Positions 25,832-33,324 of a stretch of DNA of 34,828 bases are shown piece by piece. The stretch is from Cryobacterium sp. (GTDB lineage Bacteria > Actinomycetota > Actinomycetes > Actinomycetales > Microbacteriaceae). Below the pieces are notes generated by a model that saw only the letters and a list, made by a program, of their open reading frames with translations, did no database searches and was not told the origin of the DNA. Position 1 is the first letter of the stretch, and the number at the start of each line of letters is the position of its first letter. The position numbers and the translations under genes were made by a program. The stretch is from NCBI RefSeq assembly GCF_025463825.1, contig NZ_JAODBG010000110.1:1-34828 (forward strand), written 5' to 3'.

Positions 25832-26436
25832 TCGGGCTGTACCGCCCGGGGAGCTCGCTGCTGCACCGCGCCCCGGCGTTGCTGAAGCTGGGCCTGCTCG
25901 GTGTCCTGATGATCCTGGTCGGCCTGGTGGCCGACCCGCTGGTCCTCGCCGGCGAACTCGTCCTCGTGGTGGCGCTGTATGCGGTGGCCGGCATCCCGCC
26001 CACCGCGGCATGGCCGCAAATCGGCCCGGTCTTGTGGATCCTGGTCTTCGCGGTGCCGGTGCAGGTTCTCGTGGCCGGCGGCTCGGCGGCCGGGTGGACC
26101 ACGGCCGGACTGATGGCCGGCCGGTTGCTCGTGGCCGTGGCCCTGGCGGCGCTCTTCACGCTCACCACCACGGTCACCGCGGTGCTGGAGGCGTTCCAGG
26201 TGCTGCTCCGCCCGTTCCGGCGCTGGGTGGACGCCGACCGGGTGGGCCTGCTCGTCGCCCTGACCATCCGCTGCATCCCGCTGGTGGCCGAGATCGTGCG
26301 GGAGGTGCTCGACGCCAGGCGCGCCCGCGGGGCGCAGGGGTCCGTTCTCGCCCTGGCCGTCCCGGTCGTCGTACGCTCGTTGTACGCCGCCGATGCGATC
26401 GGAGAGGCACTCGCCGCACGCGGATTGGACGACTGA
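25828..26436 (+). CDS. bioN: Biotin transporter energy-coupling membrane subunit (EcfT type)
   Basis: BioN links the ATPase to BioY. The 202-residue product has about five hydrophobic helices and, near the end, the Ala-Arg-containing coupling motifs ARRARGAQGS (about 163-172) and AARGLDD at the C-terminus, typical of EcfT proteins. The only start that keeps the full N-terminus is GTG at 25828. It has no Shine-Dalgarno sequence, so its translation probably depends on ribosomes arriving through the minicistrons from bioM. Confidence 0.9.
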   Translation: MIGLYRPGSSLLHRAPALLKLGLLGVLMILVGLVADPLVLAGELVLVVALYAVAGIPPTAAWPQIGPVLWILVFAVPVQVLVAGGSAAGWTTAGLMAGRLLVAVALAALFTLTTTVTAVLEAFQVLLRPFRRWVDADRVGLLVALTIRCIPLVAEIVREVLDARRARGAQGSVLALAVPVVVRSLYAADAIGEALAARGLDD

Positions 26437-26547
26437 CATCACTGCTCCCGACCCGACCGGCCCCGGAACCCGCCGGCCCGCTCTCGCCGCCGCGCCCGCA
26501 TCCGGTTCGCCGGCTGGAGCGCCCTCACCGCCCTGGTCCTGGGCATC

Positions 26548-27246
26548 GTGGCGTTCCTGATCTGGACCCAACTGGTGATGCCGGCCGACCGGGCCGCCGC
26601 CCAGGCCGTGTTCGACAACCCAGCGGTCACGGTGACGGACACCCCGGACTCGGTGGTCATCACCCCGGTCGAGGGCAGAACCCTCGCCGGCCTGGTGTTC
26701 ATCCCCGGCGCCAAGGTGGACCCGTACGCCTACCTCGCCACGCTGGCCGGGACCGCGGAAACCACGGGGCTGACGGTGGTGATCACCAAGCCGACCCTGA
26801 ATCTCGCGTTCTTCGACCAACGCCCCCTGGCCGCCTTCACGGCCGCAGCGCCCGACGTGGCCGCCTGGTTCGTGGGCGGCCACTCCCTCGGCGGAGTGCG
26901 CGCCTGCATGCTCGCCGAAGACGCCCGGGCGGAGGGCACGCCGGTGGCCGGGCTGGTGCTGTTCGCCAGCTACTGCGCCTCGCCGGTCGACGACGGGCTG
27001 GCCGTTCTGAGCATCAGCGGCAGCGAAGACGGCCTGAGCACCCCGGCGAAGATCGAGTCCGCCGCCGACCTGCTCCCCGCCGACACCACCTTCGTGCAGG
27101 TCGAGGGCGCCAACCATGCGTCCTTCGGTGCCTACGGCGCCCAGCCCGGCGACGGCGCCGCCACGATCCCTCCGGCCGAAACGGCAGCGGCCATCACGGA
27201 GGCGATCCTCGGTTTCACCGCGGAGCGGTTCATGCAGTCGGAGTGA
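26548..27246 (+). CDS. Membrane-anchored alpha/beta hydrolase, start uncertain
   Basis: The product (232 residues from the GTG at 26548) has an alpha/beta hydrolase fold with the nucleophile elbow GGHSLGG, an acid in SGSEDGLST and a histidine in EGANHASFG, so the triad looks intact. Substrate is unknown; it resembles the small Abhydrolase_5 group. The GTG cuts an obvious membrane helix in half: the same frame is open from 26437 and encodes an Arg-rich stretch plus FAGWSALTALVLGIVAFLIW, an ideal anchor. No ATG, GTG or TTG lies in that upstream stretch, and the frame is the same as bioN's, separated only by its stop. The true start is unresolved and may have been lost. Confidence 0.7.
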   Translation: MAFLIWTQLVMPADRAAAQAVFDNPAVTVTDTPDSVVITPVEGRTLAGLVFIPGAKVDPYAYLATLAGTAETTGLTVVITKPTLNLAFFDQRPLAAFTAAAPDVAAWFVGGHSLGGVRACMLAEDARAEGTPVAGLVLFASYCASPVDDGLAVLSISGSEDGLSTPAKIESAADLLPADTTFVQVEGANHASFGAYGAQPGDGAATIPPAETAAAITEAILGFTAERFMQSE

Positions 27247-27334
27247 CCGGCGGGACTTCCGGCACTTGTCGGGCGCGGCGGGGCGGTCCACTATGACCGG
27301 TGTCGGCCACAGACGTCCCGACCAAGGAGGATTC

Positions 27335-27784
27335 ATGCGCGCTCGCGTTGTCTACGACACCACCTACGGCAACACCCGCATCATCGCGGAGGTGATCGCG
27401 CGGGAGCTGGGTCGGGAAGCGGCCATCCTCAACGTCGCCGACCTCACGGAGACCAGCCTGGCCGGCGTCGACGTACTGGTGGTGGGCTGCCCCATCAACG
27501 GCTGGCGGCCGACCGCGAAGATGCAGGCGTTCCTGGACTCCCTGGCGCCCGGCTCGCTGGCGGGCGTACGTGCCGCCGCGTTCGACACCCGCATCAAGCT
27601 GTTCATCCACGGGGACGCCGCCGGCAAGATCTCGCAGGTCCTGGCCGCCGCCGGCGCGATTATCGTCGGCAAGCCGCAGGGGTTCATCGTCGTGGGCACG
27701 GAGGGGCCGCTGGCACCGGGCCAGACCGGGAAGGCCGGCGCCTGGGCGGCGTTCATCGGCGCCGAGCTGCGCGCGACCGCCTGA
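27335..27784 (+). CDS. Flavodoxin-domain protein
   Basis: The 149-residue product has a flavodoxin-like fold: strand RARVVYD, then the FMN phosphate loop DTTYGNTR (about 8-15), the alternating LAGVDVLVVGCPINGWRPT segment (FMN ring contact region), and later AAAFDTRIK and GFIVVGTEGPL. It probably carries electrons or acts as a small oxidoreductase; the partner is unknown. The ATG at 27335 has AAGGAGGA four bases upstream, the best ribosome-binding site in this part of the window. Confidence 0.85.
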   Translation: MRARVVYDTTYGNTRIIAEVIARELGREAAILNVADLTETSLAGVDVLVVGCPINGWRPTAKMQAFLDSLAPGSLAGVRAAAFDTRIKLFIHGDAAGKISQVLAAAGAIIVGKPQGFIVVGTEGPLAPGQTGKAGAWAAFIGAELRATA

Positions 27785-27804
27785 GCCAGCCCGCCGGCAC
27801 CCGC

Positions 27805-27859
27805 GAGTTGCCGGAAAATGCCCCTTCAGCACGCCGGAAGGGGCACAATGCGGCATGTC
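27805..27859. repeat. 55-bp imperfect palindromic repeat, copy C
   Basis: The arms are at 27805-27827 (GAGTTGCCGGAAAATGCCCC...) and 27837-27859 and pair at 17 of 23 positions. Length, first bases and GGAAGGGG centre match copies A and B, 20.8 kb away. Confidence 0.75.
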
Positions 27860-27892
27860 GCGGCCGGTGCCCGTGGCGCCGGGCACGCACAA

Positions 27893-27918
27893 ACGGCCCG
27901 TGCGGAAGCACGGGCCGT
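27893..27918 (-). terminator. Hairpin terminator after the betaine transporter operon
   Basis: A perfect 11-bp stem (ACGGCCCGTGC with GCACGGGCCGT) closes a GGAA tetraloop, followed on the minus strand by TTTG. It lies 16 bases beyond the stop of the binding-protein gene. Confidence 0.8.
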
Positions 27919-27934
27919 GTTGCGGGGAAGTGGA

Positions 27935-28828
27935 TTACGCGGTGAGCGAGTCCACGTAGTCCTGGTTGTCTTCAATCCATTTCTGAACGACGGGGCCGTA
28001 GTCCTGGCCCTCGTAGTCGACGAACATGGCGGCTTCGAGCGACTGGAGCTTGTCGAGGTCCATGGTGTAGCCGCCGATCCACTTGGCGGCCTGCGGGAAG
28101 TCGGTGGAGAAGTCCTTCTTGCCGTAGGCCTGGATGGTCTGCGCGACGCCAAGGGTGCCCTCGGGGTCTTCGAGGTTCTTCAGGTCGAACGTTCCATAAG
28201 CCCAGTGCGGCTCCCACAGGGTGACGGCGATGTTCTCGCCGGACTTCTGCGCGGCGGTGAGCTCGGTGAGCATCGCGGCGGTGGAGGAGGTCTGGTAGTC
28301 CATGTCCTCGAGGCCGTAGGTGGGGATCGTGTTGTCGGTGACGGCCTCGGTGAGGCCGGCGCCGGGCTCGATGCCCACGATGCGGTTGTCGAACAGGTCG
28401 GCGTTCTCGGCCAGCTCGGCCATGGTGTCGATCGGCGCATCCGCGTTCACCGCGATGGTGTTCTTGGCCTCGTCGTTCCAGGCGCCGATCTCCGCGATGT
28501 CGTCGCCGTACTCCTTGAGGTAGGAGGCATGGGTGTTCGGCAGCCAGACGTCGAGGTTGAGGTCGTAATCACCGGTGGACAAGCCGGCGTACACCGGGGC
28601 GACGTCGGCGTATTCGAGCTCGACGTCGTAACCCTTCTCGTCGAGGATGGCCTTCCACAGCTCGGAGGCAGCGATGCCCTCGTCCCAGCCGTTGAACACG
28701 GCGATGGTGAGGTCCTTGTTGTCCGAGTTTCCGTTGCCGACGGTTTCGGCCTCGGCTGCGGCGCAACCGGAGAAAGCGAGGAGCCCGGCGGCTCCGAGAG
28801 CGAGAACGCCCAGTGAACGGTTCTTCAT
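27935..28828 (-). CDS. Glycine betaine/proline-type ABC transporter substrate-binding lipoprotein
   Basis: The 297-residue product has a lipoprotein signal: basic MKNR, a hydrophobic core and the lipobox LAFSGC with C22. The mature part is an OpuAC-type binding protein with FNGWDEGIAASELW, the aromatic LNLDVWLPNTH segment and VTLWEPHWAYG, which supply the aromatic cage for quaternary amines. It would capture betaine or related solutes outside the membrane. The ATG at 28828 has AAAGGA five bases upstream; longer in-frame starts would delete the signal peptide logic. It is the last gene after ATPase and permease. Confidence 0.92.
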   Translation of the reverse strand: MKNRSLGVLALGAAGLLAFSGCAAAEAETVGNGNSDNKDLTIAVFNGWDEGIAASELWKAILDEKGYDVELEYADVAPVYAGLSTGDYDLNLDVWLPNTHASYLKEYGDDIAEIGAWNDEAKNTIAVNADAPIDTMAELAENADLFDNRIVGIEPGAGLTEAVTDNTIPTYGLEDMDYQTSSTAAMLTELTAAQKSGENIAVTLWEPHWAYGTFDLKNLEDPEGTLGVAQTIQAYGKKDFSTDFPQAAKWIGGYTMDLDKLQSLEAAMFVDYEGQDYGPVVQKWIEDNQDYVDSLTA

Positions 28829-28841
28829 GTGTTCCTTTCGT

Positions 28842-28859
28842 GCCGCCCATGAGGGCGGC
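28842..28859 (-). promoter_or_regulatory. Small intercistronic hairpin before the binding-protein gene
   Basis: GCCGCCC and GGGCGGC pair around an ATGA loop between permease and binding protein. Such hairpins often stabilise or set the level of the downstream message, since binding proteins are needed in excess. Confidence 0.45.
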
Positions 28860-28895
28860 GGTGGTGCAGGTGTCCAGGGAGGAATGCGCAGGGGG

Positions 28896-29699
28896 TCAGG
28901 ACCCCACGAGCACGCCGGGCCGCCTGGCGGCTTCGTGCTCGATCTGGTCCGTGGTCGACGGGGCGGCCGGTTCGGGCTGCAGCGGGGCGCCGGGGTGCGT
29001 GTGGGCCGCACGGAACCGGCCGATGGGGGTGTTGCCGGTGCCGAGCGCCGCGGTGATCCGGTCGAGGAAAATCGCCAGTGGCAGCTGGATCTGGCGCAGG
29101 ATCCGCCACGGCGAGGCGCCGAAGGCCTGGCCGGCTTCGACGACCTCGTGGTCGACGTTGCGGATGCCGAGTTCGGTGAGTCGCACGCCGGGGGCCATGG
29201 CGAAGATGATCGTCGCCACGATCCCGGGAACGACGCCGACCCGGAAGAGGATCAGCGCCGGAATCAGGTAGACGAAGGCCGGCATGGTCTGCATGAAGTC
29301 GAGGATGGGCCGGATGATGCCCGACGCCAAGCCGGACTTGGCCGACAGGATGCCCAGCGGCACGCTGAACAGGATCGCCAGGATGCTCGCGACGAGCACC
29401 AGTGCGAGGGAGTCCATCGCGTTCTCCCACTGGTCGACGCCCACGATCACGACGAGGCCGACCACGGTGCCCCCGGCGAATCTCCAGCCGCGGATCATCA
29501 GGCCGAGCACGCCGGCGACCAGGATGATCACCCAGAACGGCGGAGCCGCCAGGGCCAGGTCCACCAGGTCGTAGGCGCCGCTGAAGATGGCGCGGACGAA
29601 GTCGAAGAAGAACCCGAAGGTGTCGGTGATGAAGTCGATGAAGGCATCGGCCCAGCTGCCCAGCGGGATGCGGAAGTCGGTGTCGGCTGCAAAGCTCAC
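28896..29699 (-). CDS. Betaine-type ABC transporter permease with internal deletion
   Basis: The 267-residue product is a ProW/OpuAB-type permease up to the EAA loop: membrane helices at about 54-70, 75-88, 98-119, 130-153 and 156-175, then the full EAA loop VEAGQAFGASPWRILRQIQLPLA (188-209; key residues E188, G190, G194, L206, P207). Directly after LPLA it jumps to IFLDRITAALG (210-220), which in relatives follows the last membrane helix. About 45-55 residues holding the final helices are missing, in frame, at about 29071-29079. A low-complexity Pro/Ala/Thr tail follows. The channel is probably not functional unless this is an assembly error. The GTG at 29699 overlaps the ATPase stop as GTGA. 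Confidence 0.85.
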   Translation of the reverse strand: MSFAADTDFRIPLGSWADAFIDFITDTFGFFFDFVRAIFSGAYDLVDLALAAPPFWVIILVAGVLGLMIRGWRFAGGTVVGLVVIVGVDQWENAMDSLALVLVASILAILFSVPLGILSAKSGLASGIIRPILDFMQTMPAFVYLIPALILFRVGVVPGIVATIIFAMAPGVRLTELGIRNVDHEVVEAGQAFGASPWRILRQIQLPLAIFLDRITAALGTGNTPIGRFRAAHTHPGAPLQPEPAAPSTTDQIEHEAARRPGVLVGS

Positions 29700-31075
29700 G
29701 GCTGTACTCCTTCCGGCGCGGTCTCGCGCAGGGTTTCGGTGATGATGCTCATCGAGATGGTGGCCGGCGGTTCGATGACCGGCACCTCGCCCGTGGCCGG
29801 GCTGACGTCGCCGAGCGCGGCGAGCAGGGTGACCCGCGGGATGACGCCGAGGAGGCGGTTGCGCTCGTCGACGACGGCGATGGGCAGGTCGCTCTCCACG
29901 GCTAGTTCGACGAGGTCGACCAGGGCGGTGTCGGCGGAGACGGCGGTGCCGTCGAGGATGATCGAGCGCAGGTCGCCGTCGCCGGCCTTGACCTGCTTGA
30001 GCACGTCGCGGTCGCGCACGACCCCGGCGAAACTGCGGTCGCGGCGCAGCACGAAGGTGGCCGACGTCTGCAGGTCCCGCTTGGTGCGGTGGGCCGCCCG
30101 CGGCCCGGCGGTCACGGTGACCACCGAACGGGCCGGCTCCATGACGCTGCCGGCGGTGAGGACGCGGGCCCGGTCGACATCCTGCACGAACTGGGCGACG
30201 TAGTCGTTCGCCGGGTCGGTGAGGATCTCCTCGGGGGTGCCGATCTGCACGATGCGGCCGTCGCGCATGACGGCGATGCGGTCACCCAGGAACATCGCCT
30301 CGTTGAGGTCGTGCGTGATGAAGATGATGGTCTTGCCGAGTTCGGCCTGCAGCTCGATGAGCTGCTCCTGCATCTCGCGGCGGATCAACGGGTCGAGGGC
30401 GGAGAACGCCTCGTCCATCAGCAGCACGTCGGTGTCCGCGGCCAGGGCGCGACCGAGGCCGACCCGCTGCTGCATGCCACCGGAGAGCTCCGAAGGGAGG
30501 TTGTCTGCCCAGCCGTCCAGGCCGACCAGGCGGATGATGGTGCGCGCCTTGGCGAGGCGCTCGACGCGGGGCATACCCTGCACCTCGAGGCCGTAGGCAA
30601 CATTGTCGATCACGGTGCGGTGCGGCAGTAGGGCGAAGTGCTGGAAGACCATCGAGATGCTCTGGCGGCGGACGTCGCGCAGCTTGGCGGCCGGGATGCC
30701 GGTGATGGTGGTGCCGCCGACGCTGACGGTGCCGCTGGTCGCCTCGAGCAGGCCGTTGAGCATCCGGATCAGGGTGGACTTGCCCGAACCGCTCAGTCCC
30801 ATGACCACGAAGATCTCGCCGCGCTGCACCTCGAAGGATGCGTCGATGACGGCGGCCGTTCCGAGGTGCGCGAGCTCGTCGCGGCTGGCGCCGCCCTGGA
30901 GCTTCCTGACGATGTCGGCGGGCTTCCGGCCGAAGGCTTTGTAGAGCCTGTCCGCCTTGACGGCGATGCCCGGTGCTGCTGGTGTTGCGGTTGTTGCTGG
31001 TGGGGTCTGTTCCGCCGGGCTGGCGGATTCTTCTGCCTTGACGGCGATTATTCGGTCACGGATTCTCCGGAGCAC
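29696..31075 (-). CDS. Betaine-type ABC transporter ATPase with two CBS domains
   Basis: The ProV/OpuAA-type ATPase powers uptake of betaine-like solutes. The 459-residue product has the family lead VKADRLYKAFGRKPADIV (about 39-56), Walker A GLSGSGKST (93-101), Q-loop VFQHFALLPHRTV, signature LSGGMQQRVGLGRAL (197-211), Walker B VLLMDE (217-222) and H255. Residues about 308-425 form a CBS pair, which in relatives senses ionic strength. The start is uncertain: GTG at 31075 is the only usable start seen, with no Shine-Dalgarno sequence. The N-terminus contains IAVKA twice, encoded by an exact 14-base repeat (30954-30967 and 31035-31048). Confidence 0.92.
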   Translation of the reverse strand: MLRRIRDRIIAVKAEESASPAEQTPPATTATPAAPGIAVKADRLYKAFGRKPADIVRKLQGGASRDELAHLGTAAVIDASFEVQRGEIFVVMGLSGSGKSTLIRMLNGLLEATSGTVSVGGTTITGIPAAKLRDVRRQSISMVFQHFALLPHRTVIDNVAYGLEVQGMPRVERLAKARTIIRLVGLDGWADNLPSELSGGMQQRVGLGRALAADTDVLLMDEAFSALDPLIRREMQEQLIELQAELGKTIIFITHDLNEAMFLGDRIAVMRDGRIVQIGTPEEILTDPANDYVAQFVQDVDRARVLTAGSVMEPARSVVTVTAGPRAAHRTKRDLQTSATFVLRRDRSFAGVVRDRDVLKQVKAGDGDLRSIILDGTAVSADTALVDLVELAVESDLPIAVVDERNRLLGVIPRVTLLAALGDVSPATGEVPVIEPPATISMSIITETLRETAPEGVQP

Positions 31076-31395
31076 GCCGAATAGACCGCCTGGGCGGTCG
31101 ATGGAGAGGAGGCTCGCTGTGTCGGACGGGTAGCCGAGACCGGCCTCGACACCGGCGGGCGGTGTGGGCTGGAGCGACCATGGGGCCGCGTCCGTCTGGG
31201 CCTCACCATACGATCGCGGCGCCCACGTCTGGCTGGGGGCTGCACGTTCGCGTCCTGGTGAAGGGTCGTAAGACCGTCATCGAGCCTAACACGCCGCCCC
31301 GTCCGGCTCCCCCGAACGGGTGGGGAGGCGTACGGTCACAGGTACGGAGACAGTGACATGACGAGGTCGAGGAGTCCCTCCGGCGAAGGACGGGT
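31076..31395. other. Intergenic region between divergent transporter and sensor genes
   Basis: About 320 bases hold no gene I can support. A small inverted pair, GACCGCC with GGCGGTC, lies at 31085-31100. TAGGCT- and TATGGT-like hexamers on the minus strand are possible -10 boxes for the transporter operon, but none has a good -35 partner. Confidence 0.4.
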
Positions 31396-32424
31396 GTGCG
31401 GATGTACGGCTGGGGCATCGCACGCCGGCTCCTCGTCATCCATTATGTGTTCGTCGTGGTGCTGACGCTCCTCGCCGGAACGGCAGCCTTCGTCGAGGCC
31501 CGTGACCGTGGCTTCACCGAGACGGCCGACCGGATGCTCTCTGTCGCGGCCGCGATGGCCGGCAGCCCCCTGGTGGCGACCGCCGCCCGGTCGTCCGATC
31601 CGACGGTCACACTGCAGCCCTACTCCGTGAGGGTCATGAAGGATGCCCATGTCGACGTCATCTCGGTCATGAGCCCGACCGGCATCCGCTGGTCGCACCC
31701 GGACACCGGCGAGATCGGCGACAGGGCCGCCGAAGAGACCGCACCGGCGACCGACGGCGTTCCCTTCACCGACATCGGCTCCGGCCCGTCCGGCCCCTGG
31801 GTGCGCGCCGTTGTTCCCGTGCTCGACCCGAACGACGGCGTGGTGGGCCTGGTGGCCGCCGAGGCGGGGATCAGCACCCTGCACACCGTTCTCGAGGCGC
31901 ATCTGCCCGCCATCCTGGCGTTGGCGCTGATCCTGCTGCTGGCCGGCTGGGTGACCTCCCGGTTTCTCGGCCACTACCTGCGCAGGGTCACCCTGGGCTG
32001 GGGTCCGGAGGAACTTGCCGAGCAGTTCCTCAACAAGGACGCCGTGCTGCACTCGGTGCGCGAGGGCCTGGTGCTCGTCGACCGCGCGGGAACGGTGCTG
32101 GTGTGCAACGACCGCGCCGCCGAGCTGCTCGGCATCCCGCGGCACGGGACCCGCGCCGGGTCGGCCTGCCCCGCCATCGCCGATCTCGGCCTCGCGCCCG
32201 GCCTGGCCGAGTTGCTGGCCAGTGGCCGGTCGGTACGGGACGAGGTGCACCGCGTCGGCGCCCGGACCCTCCTGATCAGCCAGGAACCCGCGGTGCCCAC
32301 CTCGGCCCGGGTGCGCAGCCGGGCCGTGGGGCTGGCCACCGTCACCACCATCCGTGAGGCGCCCGAGGCCGCCGCCACCGCCGACGAAGGGTCTCGTCCG
32401 TCCCGGGATCGGGCGAACGGCTAA
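31396..32424 (+). CDS. CitA/DcuS-like sensor protein lacking its kinase domain
   Basis: The 342-residue product has a first membrane helix (about 11-33), an external sensor domain (about 34-172), a second helix (about 174-194), and a cytoplasmic PAS domain (about 208-300) with VLHSVREGLVLVDRAGTVLVCNDRAAELLG-type features. In the CitA/DcuS family the text continues after VTTIRE with the His-containing dimerisation helix and ATPase domain. Here it ends in a 20-residue low-complexity tail and a stop. There is no kinase remnant downstream and no response regulator nearby. It could be a deletion remnant or a sensor acting on another partner. GAAGGA five bases before the GTG at 31396 supports the start. 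Confidence 0.8.
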   Translation: MRMYGWGIARRLLVIHYVFVVVLTLLAGTAAFVEARDRGFTETADRMLSVAAAMAGSPLVATAARSSDPTVTLQPYSVRVMKDAHVDVISVMSPTGIRWSHPDTGEIGDRAAEETAPATDGVPFTDIGSGPSGPWVRAVVPVLDPNDGVVGLVAAEAGISTLHTVLEAHLPAILALALILLLAGWVTSRFLGHYLRRVTLGWGPEELAEQFLNKDAVLHSVREGLVLVDRAGTVLVCNDRAAELLGIPRHGTRAGSACPAIADLGLAPGLAELLASGRSVRDEVHRVGARTLLISQEPAVPTSARVRSRAVGLATVTTIREAPEAAATADEGSRPSRDRANG

Positions 32425-32427
32425 ATT
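32422..32427 (+). promoter_or_regulatory. Putative -10 box (TAAATT) for leaderless iclR-type gene
   Basis: TAAATT, then CGTGGC, then ATG at 32434. The box overlaps the stop codon of the truncated sensor gene, so the regulator has its own promoter. Confidence 0.45.
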
Positions 32428-32433
32428 CGTGGC

Positions 32434-33225
32434 ATGACCTCTTCGCAGCCCGTGCCGGCCGCGCGCCACACGCTGCAGATCCTCACCCACCTGGCCGCCC
32501 AGCGCGGACCGGTGCCGGCGTCGACCCTCGCCGAGGCCCTGGGCCTGCCCCGGTCCACCGTCTATCGGCTGCTGGGCGTCCTGACCGAGTCGGGCTTCGT
32601 GCTGCACTACCCCGAGGCACGCCGATACGGCATCGGACTGGCCGCCTTCGAGCTGAGCAGCGGCTTCTCCCGCCAGGAACCGCTGGCCCGGCTCGGTCGG
32701 CCGATCCTCGCCACCCTGGTCGACCGGATCGGCGAGAGCGCGCACCTGGCCGTGCTGCACGGCCGGGACGTGATCTACCTCGTCGAGGAACGCGCCCCGC
32801 GGCGGCCGGCGCTGGTGACGGACGTGGGGGTGCGGTTGCCCAGCCACCTCACCGCGAGCGGCCGGGCGCTGCTGGCGACGCTGCCGCTCCCCCAGCTGCG
32901 CGCGCTGTTCCCCGACCGGTCCGCCTTCGTGCAGCGCGATCACGGCGTCACGGCGACCACGAGCCCGGTGACCAGCTATCGGGCGCTGAACCGGCTCCTG
33001 GCCGAGGTGCGCACGCAGGGCTACGCGGCCGAGGACGGCGATGTCACCGACGGGATCGCATCAGTGGCCGTGGCCGTGCGGGACCACAGCGGCTGGCCCG
33101 CCGCCGGTATCGCCGTGACGTTTTCCCGCTCGAGCGTGCCGCCGGAGCGCTGGCCGGAACTCGCCGCGGCGGTGGAACACTCCGCCATCGAGCTGGGCCG
33201 CCGGATCAACGGCCGGGCCGGCTGA
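32434..33225 (+). CDS. IclR-family transcriptional regulator
   Basis: The 263-residue product has an N-terminal winged helix-turn-helix (about 8-70; ASTLAEALGLPRSTVYRLLGVLTESGFV as its key region) and the IclR effector-binding domain (about 80-258) with the patterns LVEERAPRRP, GVRLPSHLTASGRALLATL and the late SVAVAVRDHSGWPAAGIAVTFSRS. IclR proteins usually control catabolic genes near them; no obvious target is adjacent here, so the regulon is unknown. Confidence 0.92.
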   Translation: MTSSQPVPAARHTLQILTHLAAQRGPVPASTLAEALGLPRSTVYRLLGVLTESGFVLHYPEARRYGIGLAAFELSSGFSRQEPLARLGRPILATLVDRIGESAHLAVLHGRDVIYLVEERAPRRPALVTDVGVRLPSHLTASGRALLATLPLPQLRALFPDRSAFVQRDHGVTATTSPVTSYRALNRLLAEVRTQGYAAEDGDVTDGIASVAVAVRDHSGWPAAGIAVTFSRSSVPPERWPELAAAVEHSAIELGRRINGRAG

Positions 33226-33251
33226 TGTTTGTGGGAACTTTTCGACGGGAA

Positions 33252-33279
33252 TGAACCTTGTGGCCCCGGCTCTCGTTGT
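33252..33279 (+). promoter_or_regulatory. ECF (SigL-type) promoter in front of the YceI gene
   Basis: TGAACC (33252-33257), a 16-base spacer and CGTTGT (33274-33279) match the SigL-type consensus of mycobacteria (TGAACC, 16-18 bases, CGT). It lies about 45 bases before the YceI ATG, upstream of the sigma/anti-sigma pair, which suggests autoregulation. Confidence 0.6.
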
Positions 33280-33324
33280 TCAGGGTGGATGACCATCATC
33301 CCAACGACCACGGACGAGGGTGAC

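Noticed and set aside
25798..27336. A 512-codon open frame opposite bioN and the hydrolase
   Set aside because: Antisense shadow of genes with clear catalytic or coupling motifs.
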